From positions 10,057,299 through 10,121,298 of the forward strand of contig OY754978.1 in assembly GCA_963576475.1 (NCBI GenBank): a stretch of DNA of 64,000 nt, in the 5' to 3' direction. Each line of letters starts with the position of its first letter. The first letter of the stretch is position 1. The notes under the pieces were generated by a model. The model saw only the letters and a list, made by a program, of their open reading frames with translations, was not told the origin of the DNA and searched no databases. The position numbers and the translations under genes were made by a program. Of the stretch, positions 48,132-58,891 are shown in pieces. Source of the DNA: Molanna angustata (lineage: Eukaryota > Arthropoda > Insecta > Trichoptera > Molannidae).

Positions 48132-48550
48132 ATGCGTCAGTGTAGACTCAAGTCAAGGAAGAGTTTCCTGGAGTCGACTTTTCTTGTGGCCGAACCATCC
48201 GGGGCCCGAAGGCTGCCATTGTGGCGTGCAGAGAGTGCCAGTCCCACACACTTACCTCCAGCCGAGGAGATGTCAGTGGGACACAACTTACCTTATGCAA
48301 CATGGAGGGCACTCAACAGACTAAGAACAGGCGTCACCCGCTGCTACAGTAACCTAAAAAATTGGGCTACAGAGAGGAAGATACCTGTGAGTGTGGCACT
48401 GTGCAAGACAACTCGCACCTTCTCTCATTCCCCTTGATTGGAGTTACATGTACACAGGAAGCCACCGTGACAGCGAAAGAAAGCGGCATACGGGTGGCCG
48501 AGCACTGGAGTTTTCTAATTTGATGGTGTTCCGGACACGGAAAGTAAGTA
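48132..48550 (+). pseudogene. C-terminal LINE/RNase H-type remnant
   Basis: NLPYATWRALNRLRTGVTRC, then CYSNLKNWG and, after a one-base frame change near 48372, EDTCECGTVQDNSHLLSFP and a terminal GIRVAEHWSF. This corresponds to the zinc-containing C-terminal tail of a LINE ORF2. The end is a GTAAGTAAGTAAGT repeat at 48542. Confidence 0.7.
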
Positions 48551-48890
48551 AGTAAGTTTATCATATCAATTTTTATTGTGGCTAAATAGTTTTAATGACT
48601 GTCCGAATATCGTGCTTGTCTTTGGAGTCATGAAAAGATGCAGCTGTGTTTCGTCTCGTAATCGTTTTGCGTTGTAATACATTATTTAGCATCTTCTGAA
48701 AAAATCTTTTATCATACCTGCCATGTTATTTAAAATGTGGAGCTGAAGACGTAAGTCTACTGTAAGGTACAAGGCAGGATGCACAGATATATCCAGGCGG
48801 CAAGTCTGATAATCCGGCGAAATCAAATCCCACCATGTTTACCCATGTCAAAATCAAATCCAACCATGTTTACCCATTTACTTAAACATT

Positions 48891-49595
48891 ATGAAGTGTC
48901 AATATATACGTTTCTTCAAAATTAAAAATCCCATTATATTCACGTACACCATAAATAATATACAGTTAAAATACCAGGCAGAAATTCTTGATTTGGGCGT
49001 AACGTTTGACGAAAATCTCTCATTTGTTAAACATATAAATAATATTTGCACTACGGGACTTCAAACTTTGGGGTTCATTTTAAGAATTTCCAAAGATTTC
49101 ATAAATTTGTATACATTAAAATTACTTTATACATCACTTGTAAGAAGCATTGTCGAGTACAACTCTTCAATATGGTCGCCCTATTATCGAGTCCACTCGG
49201 ACTCTATAGAAAAAATTCAGCATAAATTTCTCCGTTTTGTAAATTTTAAAATGGGTATACCAATCGAAAGATTAAATTATGACTTTCTGTTAAAATCAAT
49301 GCATTTGTTAAAGCTTTCAGATAGGCGTAAACTCACCGATTTGTTTTTCTTGTTTGAAATCATTATGCATAGCGTGGACAGCCCTGAAATACTGATGCGC
49401 ATAAACTTTCATGTACCGCGTGTGGGTACTCGCGATACAAACCAATTTTATTGTGACAATTCCCGCACACTAGCGCATCACAATTCTGCTCTGAACAGAA
49501 TTCAGAGGTTGAGCAATGAATATGCTAGTCATATTGATCTGTTTATAGGCAATATAAATAATCACAGAAATACCCTACGGGTTAAATTACACTGA
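48891..49595 (+). pseudogene. LINE ORF2 C-terminal fragment
   Basis: 234 open codons: AEILDLGVTFDENLSFVKHI, LKLLYTSLVRSIVEYNSSIW, SPYYRVHSDSIEKIQHKFLR, ending with NNHRNTLRVKLH and a stop. This is the domain that follows the RT thumb in Jockey-group LINEs, lacking EN and RT. A 28-bp AAATCAAATCCNACCATG-type duplication precedes it (48819-48878). The 3' UTR runs to 49816, where the second LTR element starts. Confidence 0.85.
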
Positions 49596-50111
49596 TCGTG
49601 TTTAATTTTATTCTTCATTATTCATACCTGCTTTACCTATATTGTTTATTTGTTCATTTTATACCTACTTTCATTTGTTTTCTCTTTATTTTTTGGTTAA
49701 ATTTTATTTGTATGTATTTTTATATGTATTTTTTATAAGTTTTTCTTTGTATTGATTTCTTCTTGCTTTATTTTCATGGTTTATTGATTGGATATGTTTG
49801 TTTTTTTTATATATATTGTGACGTTATTTTTGTATTTGCACGTCACTACTTAAATATTTTAATTTAATGTTTATAAAAATGTCTTAAACGAACGCACTTC
49901 GCAATATTGGAAATATTTCTAAAAAAAATGTAAGGCGAACACAGCCGTGAACGGATTAGCTAGGCGGATCGAGATATCTATGCCTTCCTTTTCAACGCTG
50001 ACAGCCGACACGATGTGTCACATGGCGTCAAAATGCGTGAGACCCAGCAAAGACGGGAAATTTAAGTTCAAAGGAGGCTGGGTAAGTTTTATTTAGTTTC
50101 ATCGATCCCCG

Positions 50112-50121
50112 TCTATATAAA
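50112..50121 (+). promoter_or_regulatory. TATA box in LTR
   Basis: 'ccgtctatataaaatatc' contains a consensus TATATAAA about 120 bp upstream of the hairpin/AATAAA region. It is suitably placed for transcription starting near 50145. Confidence 0.5.
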
Positions 50122-50236
50122 ATATCTGGCATGAGTCACGTTCGCTAATTTAACTGAATTCTTGCAGGAAATATAACCGCCTCCTTTGTCCCTTTGTTAC
50201 CTTTACCTTTTCTTGTCTTTTTTTGTACATGCTGTC

Positions 50237-50298
50237 TTTTCATCATGCTTCAATATTGGCATACTTTACTAAGTATGCCAGGGATGATGAAAAATAAA
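50237..50298 (+). terminator. Poly(A) hairpin with AATAAA in the LTR
   Basis: Inner stem GGCATACTT/AAGTATGCC (50258-50266, 50271-50279) and outer stem TTTTCATCAT/ATGATGAAAA (50237-50246, 50284-50293). AATAAA begins at 50293, on the last base of the outer stem. This resembles the poly(A) hairpin arrangement in retroelement R regions. Confidence 0.55.
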
Positions 50299-51020
50299 TA
50301 ATTTTAAATATCATGGTTGGTGCACACTCATATTTGCACATCATTAATGGATAATAACTGTAAAACACCTGTAAATTGCACTTCAAATCGACGTAAATAC
50401 TACGATGGTAGTTTTCATCTCAACAATTGTACCTGCTGATCATTTTCAAGAAGATGGAAATTCATAAAACTGTTTCATTTCTAATTGATTAAAAAAACAT
50501 ATGAAATACTGATATTATTTGAAAATTTAGTTCAATCATGTCATGTTTAATATTTCTTGGTTATTATACACCACATGGTTTAGAAAAATATCTGAAAACT
50601 TGTAAATTATAATTTAAGAATTAACTTGTTTTATTAAAATGTCAAATATTTAGATTAGTTCAGGTAGCGTAGATAATTGCATCATATTTAACACTCATTA
50701 CCAACTATGATAACAATAAATTGTAATTTCTTTTGTACTTATGCGTTTCTTTCATCGCTCAATCTTACCCACATCATATCTGACTCAGCTTTCATGTTTT
50801 CCTTACTGTTCTATTGAACAGAAAATTCTTATTTGATACTTAAATATATTCTTTTTTTTGTCTTAATCAATAAACAACACGCTCTGAGATACTGAGATAT
50901 TTGCATTATTTTATATGAGTCTCATTGCAATATCGCTGACTGCTGGTGGTAAGGTTTTATGGTGAGTATAATTTTAGCTTCTCTGTTTTTGTTTTCTAAT
51001 AAACCACCATACCTTGCAAT

Positions 51021-51038
51021 TGGCGCCCAACGTGGGGC
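51021..51038 (+). other. Primer-binding site for tRNA-Lys
   Basis: TGGCGCCCAACGTGGGGC is an 18-nt perfect complement to the 3' end of insect tRNA-Lys including CCA, as I know that tRNA. A second TGGCGCCCAA lies at 51122-51131. Confidence 0.85.
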
Positions 51039-53380
51039 AGGATTTTTTAAAAAAATGGAAGAGCGCGGACTATTAGGATTTAAATTCCATTTGTATTTTT
51101 TATTTTTATTGATTGTAAGACTGGCGCCCAATCTATAACTCTTTTTAAAGTCAGATGTTTGTGTGGGACAGATTAGTGTTTGTAGAGAACGTAAAATTGG
51201 TAATTAGTTCGTGTACTTTGTGGTAGCGATTCCTTTCCTTCCTTAAACCCATCCTTAATCTGAGGACTGCGCAGAATCCATCGTCATGAAAGCCGAGCTG
51301 TGAGATTATATTCAGGAGATGACCAGAAGTCAACCAAACTATTTCTAAAAAAGTGTGGAAGAGCCCATTATGACCAGTCTTATTCGAGAAATACCATTCA
51401 AGAAATCTACTCAATCAGGTTGTATTGTAAACTAATAAATAATTAAATGTCGTGAGGACTATAACATAAAAATTCACATTCTTTTCAGTACAAAACTTGA
51501 GTTGTCATCAATTATTATTAATGTCTATTTTTTTTGGAAATCTATAAATTGATTAGAATTATTTTTCTGATTTCATAATTAAAATGTCACATTTTAACCG
51601 AACATACATAATGAGGGTATCAAATTTTTATAATTGAAACTGTCTTCAAAAAAACATCAGGTTGTATAATTTTAATTTGTCGTTGGACTGTGCTAAATGT
51701 TATTTCATGTTTGGTTTGCATTTTTAATGTTGAATACCTATGTTATAGATAAAAATATATGAATCTTTATAAGCGTGATAATTTCCTTTTTGCTAACATA
51801 CAACATAGTATACATTTTCCTTGGGTCGGTCATAAAATTTGAACTTGTAAAAAATAATTATAAAAATCATATGTTGGGTAGAAATTAATGAGGAGATTGT
51901 TGTGGTAATTATCAAAAAGAAGTCTGTCTGATACCTGCATACAATCAACATTGTTGCATGGCACTTAATATTTTTTCTTGTAACAAGTGAAAAATAATCA
52001 ATGTCTTTTTTAAATAATGATATTATTGATATAATACTCTTCGTTAATAATAAAAAGTTCTCTTAATTCATGTTAAATCAATATAATTAAAAGGAAATGG
52101 TGTTTTAAAACAATTTGAGTTTTTTTTATTCTCTGTTGGGGACATGTGTTTTTTTTCTCAAATTTTAATGTTAAAGTTCATCTATGTTGTATAAAATAAT
52201 AACTGAAAATGTTATTTTAAATTAGAAATCTCAAATCAATGTGTGCTATAGGGAGTTTTGTTTATGATTGTAATGAACATGCAATTAAATATTTTCACTT
52301 TTACAGATGGAATGTGTTGGTGAATTCTATGAAATATTTTTTGGGAATGCTGAATTTGAATCTGCTGTATAATCACAAAAAATCAAGGCTCGGAGAGATG
52401 ATATTTCTATATGGATTTTGTAACAGATTTTTAATTATCTCAATAGAGACGAAGTTGGAATATTTATTGTAGGAAAACCGGGAAAATGAGATAATTAAAA
52501 ATCTGTTAAAAAATATCTTTGACTCCCGACAGGAAAAAAATCCAATGTTTGCGCATATGCAATAATAAAAATATATTCGATATGGATTTTGGTCTGTTTC
52601 TTATTTAAGGTATTCCATGTTTATTAATTTGGTCTGGCATAACATCTCTGAGAATGATTTAGTTTGAATTTACCAAATGTAATGTTGCTTCTTGATGATA
52701 ATAACTTCATTTTTATATGGAAATGAGTCTTGTTTCTATTATCAATAAATTGTTTAATGTTTCATATTAAATTTATGTTGTCTAATGTGTGGTACACAGT
52801 ATCGACCTACAACAACATGTTACGCTGGTTATTCAACAGAAATTAATGTTAATAATTCAGAAATGTTATGGAACTCATCGTTCAAATGATAGAATCTTTT
52901 ATGTAAAACAATACACTTTTTGTATAATCTATTTGACATTTTACTGACTATAATCATTAAAGTTTATTTTAGAAATGATTAACAATCATTAAAATTAATG
53001 TTGGGGAAATAATACTGTTTTAAAGTTAAAATAAATGAAAATTAATTATATTCTTTTGTCAAAAGTGTAATTAACGCCATCTATACGGCGGGAGGAAAAC
53101 TTATGTAGTTGCATGACTACTCGTGCTGCAACTAAATAGTTGGTTCTGAGTTATGAAATATTTGTAATTGTTAGATATGATTGTATATTAATTGGAAATA
53201 ATGCACGGTGTATACTAATATGTTAATTTTATAAAGAAACTCTTCTTTTTTTGTAATTGTCATACACATTACAAAGATTATTGTTTTCGGTACGAATACA
53301 TTAACTACATTAACAATACATTAACTACATTAATACATTAACATCTGACTACCTACATTAACTTTGTGTCAGACGCAATA
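51039..53380 (+). other. Leader of the second LTR element, left part
   Basis: AT-rich with no coding frame that I trust. It holds the second primer-like decamer (51122) and the SINE-like insert at 52421-52579. Confidence 0.6.
52421..52579 (+). mobile_element. Short SINE-like retroposon with 5' inversion and 12-bp target duplication
   Basis: ATATGGATTTTG flanks it at 52409-52420 and 52580-52591. The right part (52488-52579) is the same 3' sequence as 44198-44370 in direct orientation, ending AATAATAAAAATATATTCG. The left part (52421-52487) is the adjacent upstream segment inverted. The two parts overlap by about 22 bp (acagatttttaattatctc and its complement). This is the layout left by twin priming during LINE-driven insertion. 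Confidence 0.8.
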
Positions 53381-53711
53381 TTTTTGCTCGTGAATTAGAT
53401 ATATTTTTTTAATGTAAAAAGTGCGAAATACGCGGTATAAAGTTGTGTGTTAATAAAACAAAGTGTGGTTCATCGAATGATCATATTTATTTAAACATCA
53501 GGTGCATCAGTTACCGTAATTCGGGATAAAAAGAGTGAATGTGACTGTGCTGGTTTGTGTTGTTACCTGCCCTGCATAGGTAGGTACCTCGCTGTGTGAA
53601 TATTGCGACCTGCGTACAGTGACGGGTACAGTGGCGTATCACGGTATTCATACACACACTATAGAACAAACTTATTGTTTACAATTGAATTAGCTGAGCT
53701 AGCTGTGTACC

Positions 53712-54794
53712 ATGGGCCCTATTAAATGTAGCCAATGTGCGAACAGTTTATCACCGACTAAGTCGCTTAAATGTTCCCGATGCTACCACACATACCATTA
53801 CTCCTGCGTTGGCACAACCCAGGATAACTTTAAAAAAATGTCTCGTATCAGGAGAGACCAATGGAAATGTGCCACATGCGTGAGGGACGATCCAAGATTG
53901 GCCTCGGAGGTGGATCCCTGTCGATCCCGATCAAGCTCTGTCTCATTGCTGAATGTTGCTCCAGAACATAGTCCACAACAGCAAAAGAATACTCCAACTA
54001 GTAGTCACAGTACACCTAATTCCAACCCAACAACTTTGGAAATTTATAATGAAATCACACTACTCCGTGAAGATTTCAGAACTTTACATGCCGAACTGGC
54101 GGAGTACAGAAAGTTCAAAGAGACATTATGTGCACAAACTGATGAACTTAAAACAACTATCAATTTCTTGTCTCAGGAATATGATCGACTAAACAAGAGC
54201 ATCAATGTACTGAATGAAAGCGCTAAAAAACAGGAATCATTAGAAGGGGAAGTAAGAGAACTTAGAAGGAGGGTTAATGAATATGAACACAGGGAAAACT
54301 TACAAAGGCAGGATCGACTGTCAAAGAACATTGAAATATTTGGTGTCCCGAAAAGTGATGGAGAAAACTTAACCGAATATGTAAAAAAGATTGCACAAAA
54401 AGTGAATTTCCAGATCAATGAGTGTGATGTCGATGAAATTAGTCGATCTCCTCCACGAAAGGATGGAAAAATTTCGACCATAGTTTTGAAGATGTCATCT
54501 ACACAGAGAAAGGAACAATTTTTGGCAACACTAAAGTCTAGGCGTGGAGAGGTGACAAATCAAGACTTGAATAATGCTTCACAGAATCGGAACACAATAT
54601 TTTTTAATGAACATTTGACTGTTCAAAATAAAATACTGTACAGAGATGTGCGCATAAAAGCGAGAGAGCTAAAATTTCGCTTTGTGTGGATAAAGAATGG
54701 ACGAATTTATACAAGAGAGAAACCGGACTCGAAGATTCTACGTATAAAAGAACAGAGCGACTTGAACCTAATGAATGTTTCTACACAAGATTAA
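53712..54794 (+). CDS. LINE ORF1 protein (PHD finger, coiled coil, RNA-binding)
   Basis: 360 residues. ORF1 proteins bind LINE RNA and form the RNP. The N-terminus is a C4HC3 PHD finger: C6, C9, C21, C24, H29, C32, C53 and C56. A Ser-rich linker follows (about 70-105), then a long heptad-rich coiled coil (about 115-195: EITLLREDFRTLHAELAEYR, LEGEVRELRRRVNEYEHREN). The C-terminal half has an IEIFGVPKS strand and KISTIVLKMSSTQRKEQFL, resembling the RRM-like/baculovirus-FP-type domain of other insect ORF1 proteins. The start at ATGGGCCC has a good context (accATGG). PHD-containing ORF1 is known from CR1-group LINEs. Confidence 0.88.
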   Translation: MGPIKCSQCANSLSPTKSLKCSRCYHTYHYSCVGTTQDNFKKMSRIRRDQWKCATCVRDDPRLASEVDPCRSRSSSVSLLNVAPEHSPQQQKNTPTSSHSTPNSNPTTLEIYNEITLLREDFRTLHAELAEYRKFKETLCAQTDELKTTINFLSQEYDRLNKSINVLNESAKKQESLEGEVRELRRRVNEYEHRENLQRQDRLSKNIEIFGVPKSDGENLTEYVKKIAQKVNFQINECDVDEISRSPPRKDGKISTIVLKMSSTQRKEQFLATLKSRRGEVTNQDLNNASQNRNTIFFNEHLTVQNKILYRDVRIKARELKFRFVWIKNGRIYTREKPDSKILRIKEQSDLNLMNVSTQD

Positions 54795-55403
54795 TTTTAT
54801 TATATTATATTATTATAATAGAGGAATGTGGGAACTTTTACCGGAGAGGGACCGGAGACCAGAGTTTTTTGAGCTTGCAGTCAGACCAAAATACTTTCTA
54901 TAAAGTTGTCAAACAGAAAACAACAATGGACAAATACCTCTCTTTGGGAAGTTTTAATATTTTTCTTTGTTTTGATGTTTTTCTCTTTTTAAATACTTTT
55001 TTATTTCTTAATTTTATTTCTGATTTAATTACTTTTTGTATAGAAATGACTTATACTCAAACACGAATTTCTTTAACATATAACATATACACAAAACTTA
55101 CACACCAACACTCAGAATTTACTTTTACTTTTTCTAATACATTAACCATCCACAATGTACATCATTGGATTTGTCAGGTCGATAGTGTTCATCGTGGCTG
55201 TATTTTGCTTATTTGCATAATTTACATAAAACATACTCAATATACAACATATACGAAAAACATACATAATTTAGCCTATACATGTAGATACATAATAAAC
55301 ACCCAATATCTGCTTATAGAGAATCACACAAAAAATTGTGTGAATTATTATTATATCAACCTGGGGGTTGTACAAATTTCAAAAAGTATCATATTAATAC
55401 ACA
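54795..55403 (+). other. Inter-ORF spacer of the LINE
   Basis: 609 bp separate the ORFs, long for a LINE. One frame is open right across it (54686-55432), overlapping the end of ORF1 by 109 bp and the start of ORF2 by 29 bp. Its predicted protein is Ile/Thr/Tyr-rich without a domain. Confidence 0.6.
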
Positions 55404-58373
55404 ATGGCAATCACAGAGTCAGATCTCGATGAACTAGAAAATCTTATAACGACAACGGAAATTGTAACTCCTATAGAATGTACATGGCGATTACGTAGCG
55501 AAAAAACACTTAAAATTTTAAACGTAAATATCAGAAGCATTCAAAAAAATTTTGATCAGCTGGTACTTTTTCTAAGTGGAGCTTGTTTAGATCCAGATGT
55601 ACTCATACTTACCGAATGTTGGTTGGTAGATAATAATGTTGTTCCTAGTCTTAAAGGGTACCGCACATTCCAAACAACACAGCACGTTAATAAATCCGAT
55701 GGTGTTGTGATCTATGCTAAAGAGTCTTTAAACCCAATATGTACAACTGTAAACCTAAATGATGCGAATGCCCTCAATATTACATGTGATAATAAACTGA
55801 CGATTCTTGCAGTTTATCGTTCACCATCTTATAAAAATATTACGCAATTTTTAGTATCACTAAATCAAATACTAACTCACTTACCGAAATGTAAATATGA
55901 TGTAATTGCAGGAGATTTTAATATAAATATACTAGAGAGAAACAGTCATGTTGAGGAATATACTTGTCTTCTTTATGAGCATGGCTTCATCTCAACTATA
56001 AATAAGCCTACTAGAGAAACAACCACAACATCAACATGCATTGATCATATATTTGTAAGAACGAAAGCCCAAATCAAGGCAGCAATAATACAAAGCTCTT
56101 TCACAGATCATTATGCGACTATAGTACAGATTGATGATAAAATGATATGTCAAACTTCAAAAAATAAATCAATTAAAAGTACAAATTATGATATATTATT
56201 AGAATCTCTAAAACAAGAAAATTGGGCAAATACACTAAATAAAACTGACCCTGAACTAGCATTACAGTGTTTTGTATCAACGTTACAAGATCATATCAAC
56301 GCAAGTACCACGTTGAAATTAATAACACATTCCAAAAAAAAAATTAAACCATGGATATCGAATGCTCTTGTACAAAGTATTCACAAGAGAGACAGGCTAC
56401 ACAAACAGGTATTGAAATTTCCCCTTAATATAAGCCTTTTAAATTACTATAAGAAATATCGGAATACGTGTCACAAGGCAATAAAACTGGCCAAGGCACT
56501 CTACTATAAAAACAAAATGGAACAAGACAATTATAATAGCAAAACCGTCTGGAAGATAATGAAAGAAAACCTAAACCATAATCAAAAGGAAACATGCATT
56601 AAGACATTGAAAATTGGTAACGACATAATTGAGGATCAAAATTCAATTGCAAACAACCTCAATAAATATTTCGCAGATGTCGGAAAAAAATTAACAGAAA
56701 CTATCTTAAACAATATAAATAAAACAGAATCTGAATTAGTTATCCAACAAGAAACATCTTCTCCCAGTAACAACTCATTTAATATTAGATCAGTGACTAA
56801 AAATGATATTTTAAGTATCCTAAAATCACTTCGAACAGAATGTGCGCAAGGACCCGATGGTATATCTACAAAAATACTTAAAATTGCAAAAGATAACATA
56901 CTTACTCCACTAACGCACGTTATAAACCTAAGTATTGCTGTGGGCACATTTCCTGATCATCTAAAAAAGGCGTATATTGTTCCAATATTTAAGGATGGTA
57001 ATCCTATAGATCCACGAAATTATCGACCTATAGCACTTTTAAATACATTGTCGAAAATATATGAAAAAGCTATCAACATACAACTAATACATTTCTTAAA
57101 TCACAATAAATTACTTACTGCGCAACAATTTGGATTTCGGCCTGGTTTGGGAGTCAACGATGCTGTTTTAAACGTTACAGAATTTATAACAAAGTCACTG
57201 GATGCAAAAAATAAATGTATTGGTATATATCTAGATCTTGCCAAAGCATTCGATTCTGTCTCACATAAAATATTAATTCAAAAAATTAGGAAAATAACCA
57301 GTAATGAGTTGACTATAAAATGGTTCCAGTCATATTTAAGAAACAGAATGCAGGCGGTCAGATTGGGTGGCGTAATTAGTTCATTCTCTCCAATTGAATA
57401 TGGGGTACCTCAAGGAAGTGTATTGGGACCAACGCTGTTTCTTCTTTTTATAAATGATATGAATAAATTGGATATTGGTGGTCCCATAATTTCTTTTGCT
57501 GATGATACGGTGTTATTGTTTAGTTCTCACAATTGGGCTCAAACGCATTCTATTGCTGAGCAGGGAATGATCATCGTAAAAAAATGGCTAGATAATAATT
57601 TACTGACATTAAATATCGGAAAAACCAAATATATGACATTTAGCATAGATAATCGACAACAACCTGAGGAGTCCTCTTCATCTATTACTATCCATAATAA
57701 CTGTGATTTGCCTCTAAACTGCTCCTGCCCCAAACTACTTAGAGTTAGTAGTTATAAATATCTTGGCATAACAATTGACAGAAATCTTCGATGGACAACA
57801 CATGTGGAGATAACTGCGAAAAAAATTCGTCAACTGATATATGTTTTTAGGAATATAAGAGAAATTTTCGACCTAAATACGTTAAAAGTGTTGTATTATG
57901 CTCTTGGACAAACGTCAGTCTCTTATGGGATTATAGGTTGGGGTGGTTTAGCTAAGACCAACCTATTTCCCATCTCAACCGCGCAAAAATCACTACTCCG
58001 GGTCATTTGTCGAAAACCTTTCAGATATCCATCAAATCAGCTTTTTTCGGAGTTCAAGGTCCTTGATGTTAGACAACTCTATATTAGAACAATAGTCATT
58101 CAACTACATAAAAACCCAGCAATATATAAACCACAATACACCCTTACTTTTAATACAAGAAATAGACATTTGCTGCAACCGACTCATACACAGACTACTT
58201 TTGCCCAGAGACACTACACATTTTTAGCACCCAGAATATATAATATGGTTATGTCTGATATCTTGGACTTAGTGCAGCCGAGTGGGCATAATTTTGGAAA
58301 GCTGGTTACTGATTGGTTGATTCGGAGAGGGAGGGAAGAGTCAGAGAGAGACTTGACGTTTGTCCTAAGATAA
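55404..58373 (+). CDS. LINE ORF2 protein (endonuclease and reverse transcriptase)
   Basis: 989 residues carrying target-primed reverse transcription. Apurinic-type endonuclease: LNVNIRS (N42), LILTECW (E71), AGDFNIN (D171), CIDHIF (D214/H215) and SSFTDHY (H236). Reverse transcriptase: GPDGIS (483-488), NYRPIALL (539-546), YLDLAKAFDSVSH with D611, YGVPQGSVLGPTLFLLFIND (666-685), and SFADDTVLLF with D700/D701. The thumb and C-terminal domain (SYGIIGWGG near 850) follow. All catalytic residues are present and no frame break is seen, so it is a candidate active element. The start ATGG has a fair context, and ORF2 is in the same frame as ORF1. The closest clade by wording is CR1/Daphne-like; that is my judgement. 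Confidence 0.93.
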   Translation: MAITESDLDELENLITTTEIVTPIECTWRLRSEKTLKILNVNIRSIQKNFDQLVLFLSGACLDPDVLILTECWLVDNNVVPSLKGYRTFQTTQHVNKSDGVVIYAKESLNPICTTVNLNDANALNITCDNKLTILAVYRSPSYKNITQFLVSLNQILTHLPKCKYDVIAGDFNINILERNSHVEEYTCLLYEHGFISTINKPTRETTTTSTCIDHIFVRTKAQIKAAIIQSSFTDHYATIVQIDDKMICQTSKNKSIKSTNYDILLESLKQENWANTLNKTDPELALQCFVSTLQDHINASTTLKLITHSKKKIKPWISNALVQSIHKRDRLHKQVLKFPLNISLLNYYKKYRNTCHKAIKLAKALYYKNKMEQDNYNSKTVWKIMKENLNHNQKETCIKTLKIGNDIIEDQNSIANNLNKYFADVGKKLTETILNNINKTESELVIQQETSSPSNNSFNIRSVTKNDILSILKSLRTECAQGPDGISTKILKIAKDNILTPLTHVINLSIAVGTFPDHLKKAYIVPIFKDGNPIDPRNYRPIALLNTLSKIYEKAINIQLIHFLNHNKLLTAQQFGFRPGLGVNDAVLNVTEFITKSLDAKNKCIGIYLDLAKAFDSVSHKILIQKIRKITSNELTIKWFQSYLRNRMQAVRLGGVISSFSPIEYGVPQGSVLGPTLFLLFINDMNKLDIGGPIISFADDTVLLFSSHNWAQTHSIAEQGMIIVKKWLDNNLLTLNIGKTKYMTFSIDNRQQPEESSSSITIHNNCDLPLNCSCPKLLRVSSYKYLGITIDRNLRWTTHVEITAKKIRQLIYVFRNIREIFDLNTLKVLYYALGQTSVSYGIIGWGGLAKTNLFPISTAQKSLLRVICRKPFRYPSNQLFSEFKVLDVRQLYIRTIVIQLHKNPAIYKPQYTLTFNTRNRHLLQPTHTQTTFAQRHYTFLAPRIYNMVMSDILDLVQPSGHNFGKLVTDWLIRRGREESERDLTFVLR

Positions 58374-58647
58374 TTTTAATATAATTTACAATCAAAATCT
58401 TTTTCATACACCCTTTTACACATATCCACACATGCAAACACATCCTCACATTAACGAAAACACAAAGACACCTAATAATTTTTTTCATATACCTACAATT
58501 GTATTTTATATGTACTTTTTTATATTTTTTTATGACTTAAAATGTGTACTTTTGTACTTTATTATTTGTATTTTTTATATTTTTTTGTGCCTTAGATGTT
58601 AAGAATTCACGTAGCTGAAATTTATGCTTACTTATTGCCTAGTATTA

Positions 58648-58676
58648 CCTCAGAACAGGCTTTGCCTAGTGAGGTA
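58648..58676 (+). other. 3' UTR hairpin of the LINE
   Basis: ACCTCA, then AGGC-TTT-GCCT, then TGAGGT forms a two-part stem 75 bp before the poly(A). A related stem is in the LINE tail at 1-535. Such 3' stem-loops can be recognised by the element's own RT. Confidence 0.6.
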
Positions 58677-58891
58677 ATAAATTCCATTTATATATTTCAT
58701 GAACAATATTTTATATTTTATTTTATATTGTATTATGGAAATTAATAAATAAAAAAAAAAAAAAAAAAAGAATAATTAATCATGTTGTATCAAATCATCC
58801 TATATTACGAGCAATAAGCTGATGTTATAAAATCATTCGTACGTTTCTGTACTTTCTTTTGACATTTCCACACTATAAAATTTCTTTAAAA

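Larger units (their letters stand above)
49817..51018 (+). repeat. 5' LTR of the second element (about 1.2 kb)
   Basis: It starts TGTGACG and ends near TTGCA, two bases before the primer site. It contains a TATATAAA box at 50114 and a hairpin with an overlapping AATAAA at 50237-50298. 'gctgggtaagtttt' at 50078 could be a splice donor. The right border is inferred from the primer site, since only 26 bp of the other LTR are visible. Confidence 0.7.
53380..58769 (+). mobile_element. Full-length CR1-superfamily LINE with both ORFs open
   Basis: A 5' UTR of uncertain start (about 53380-53711), ORF1 (53712-54794), a 609-bp spacer, ORF2 (55404-58373), a 3' UTR with a hairpin (58650-58675), and a poly(A) of about 20 at 58750-58769. 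It lies in the leader of the second LTR element and must be younger than it. I could not identify the target-site duplication, so the 5' border is a guess. Confidence 0.85.
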
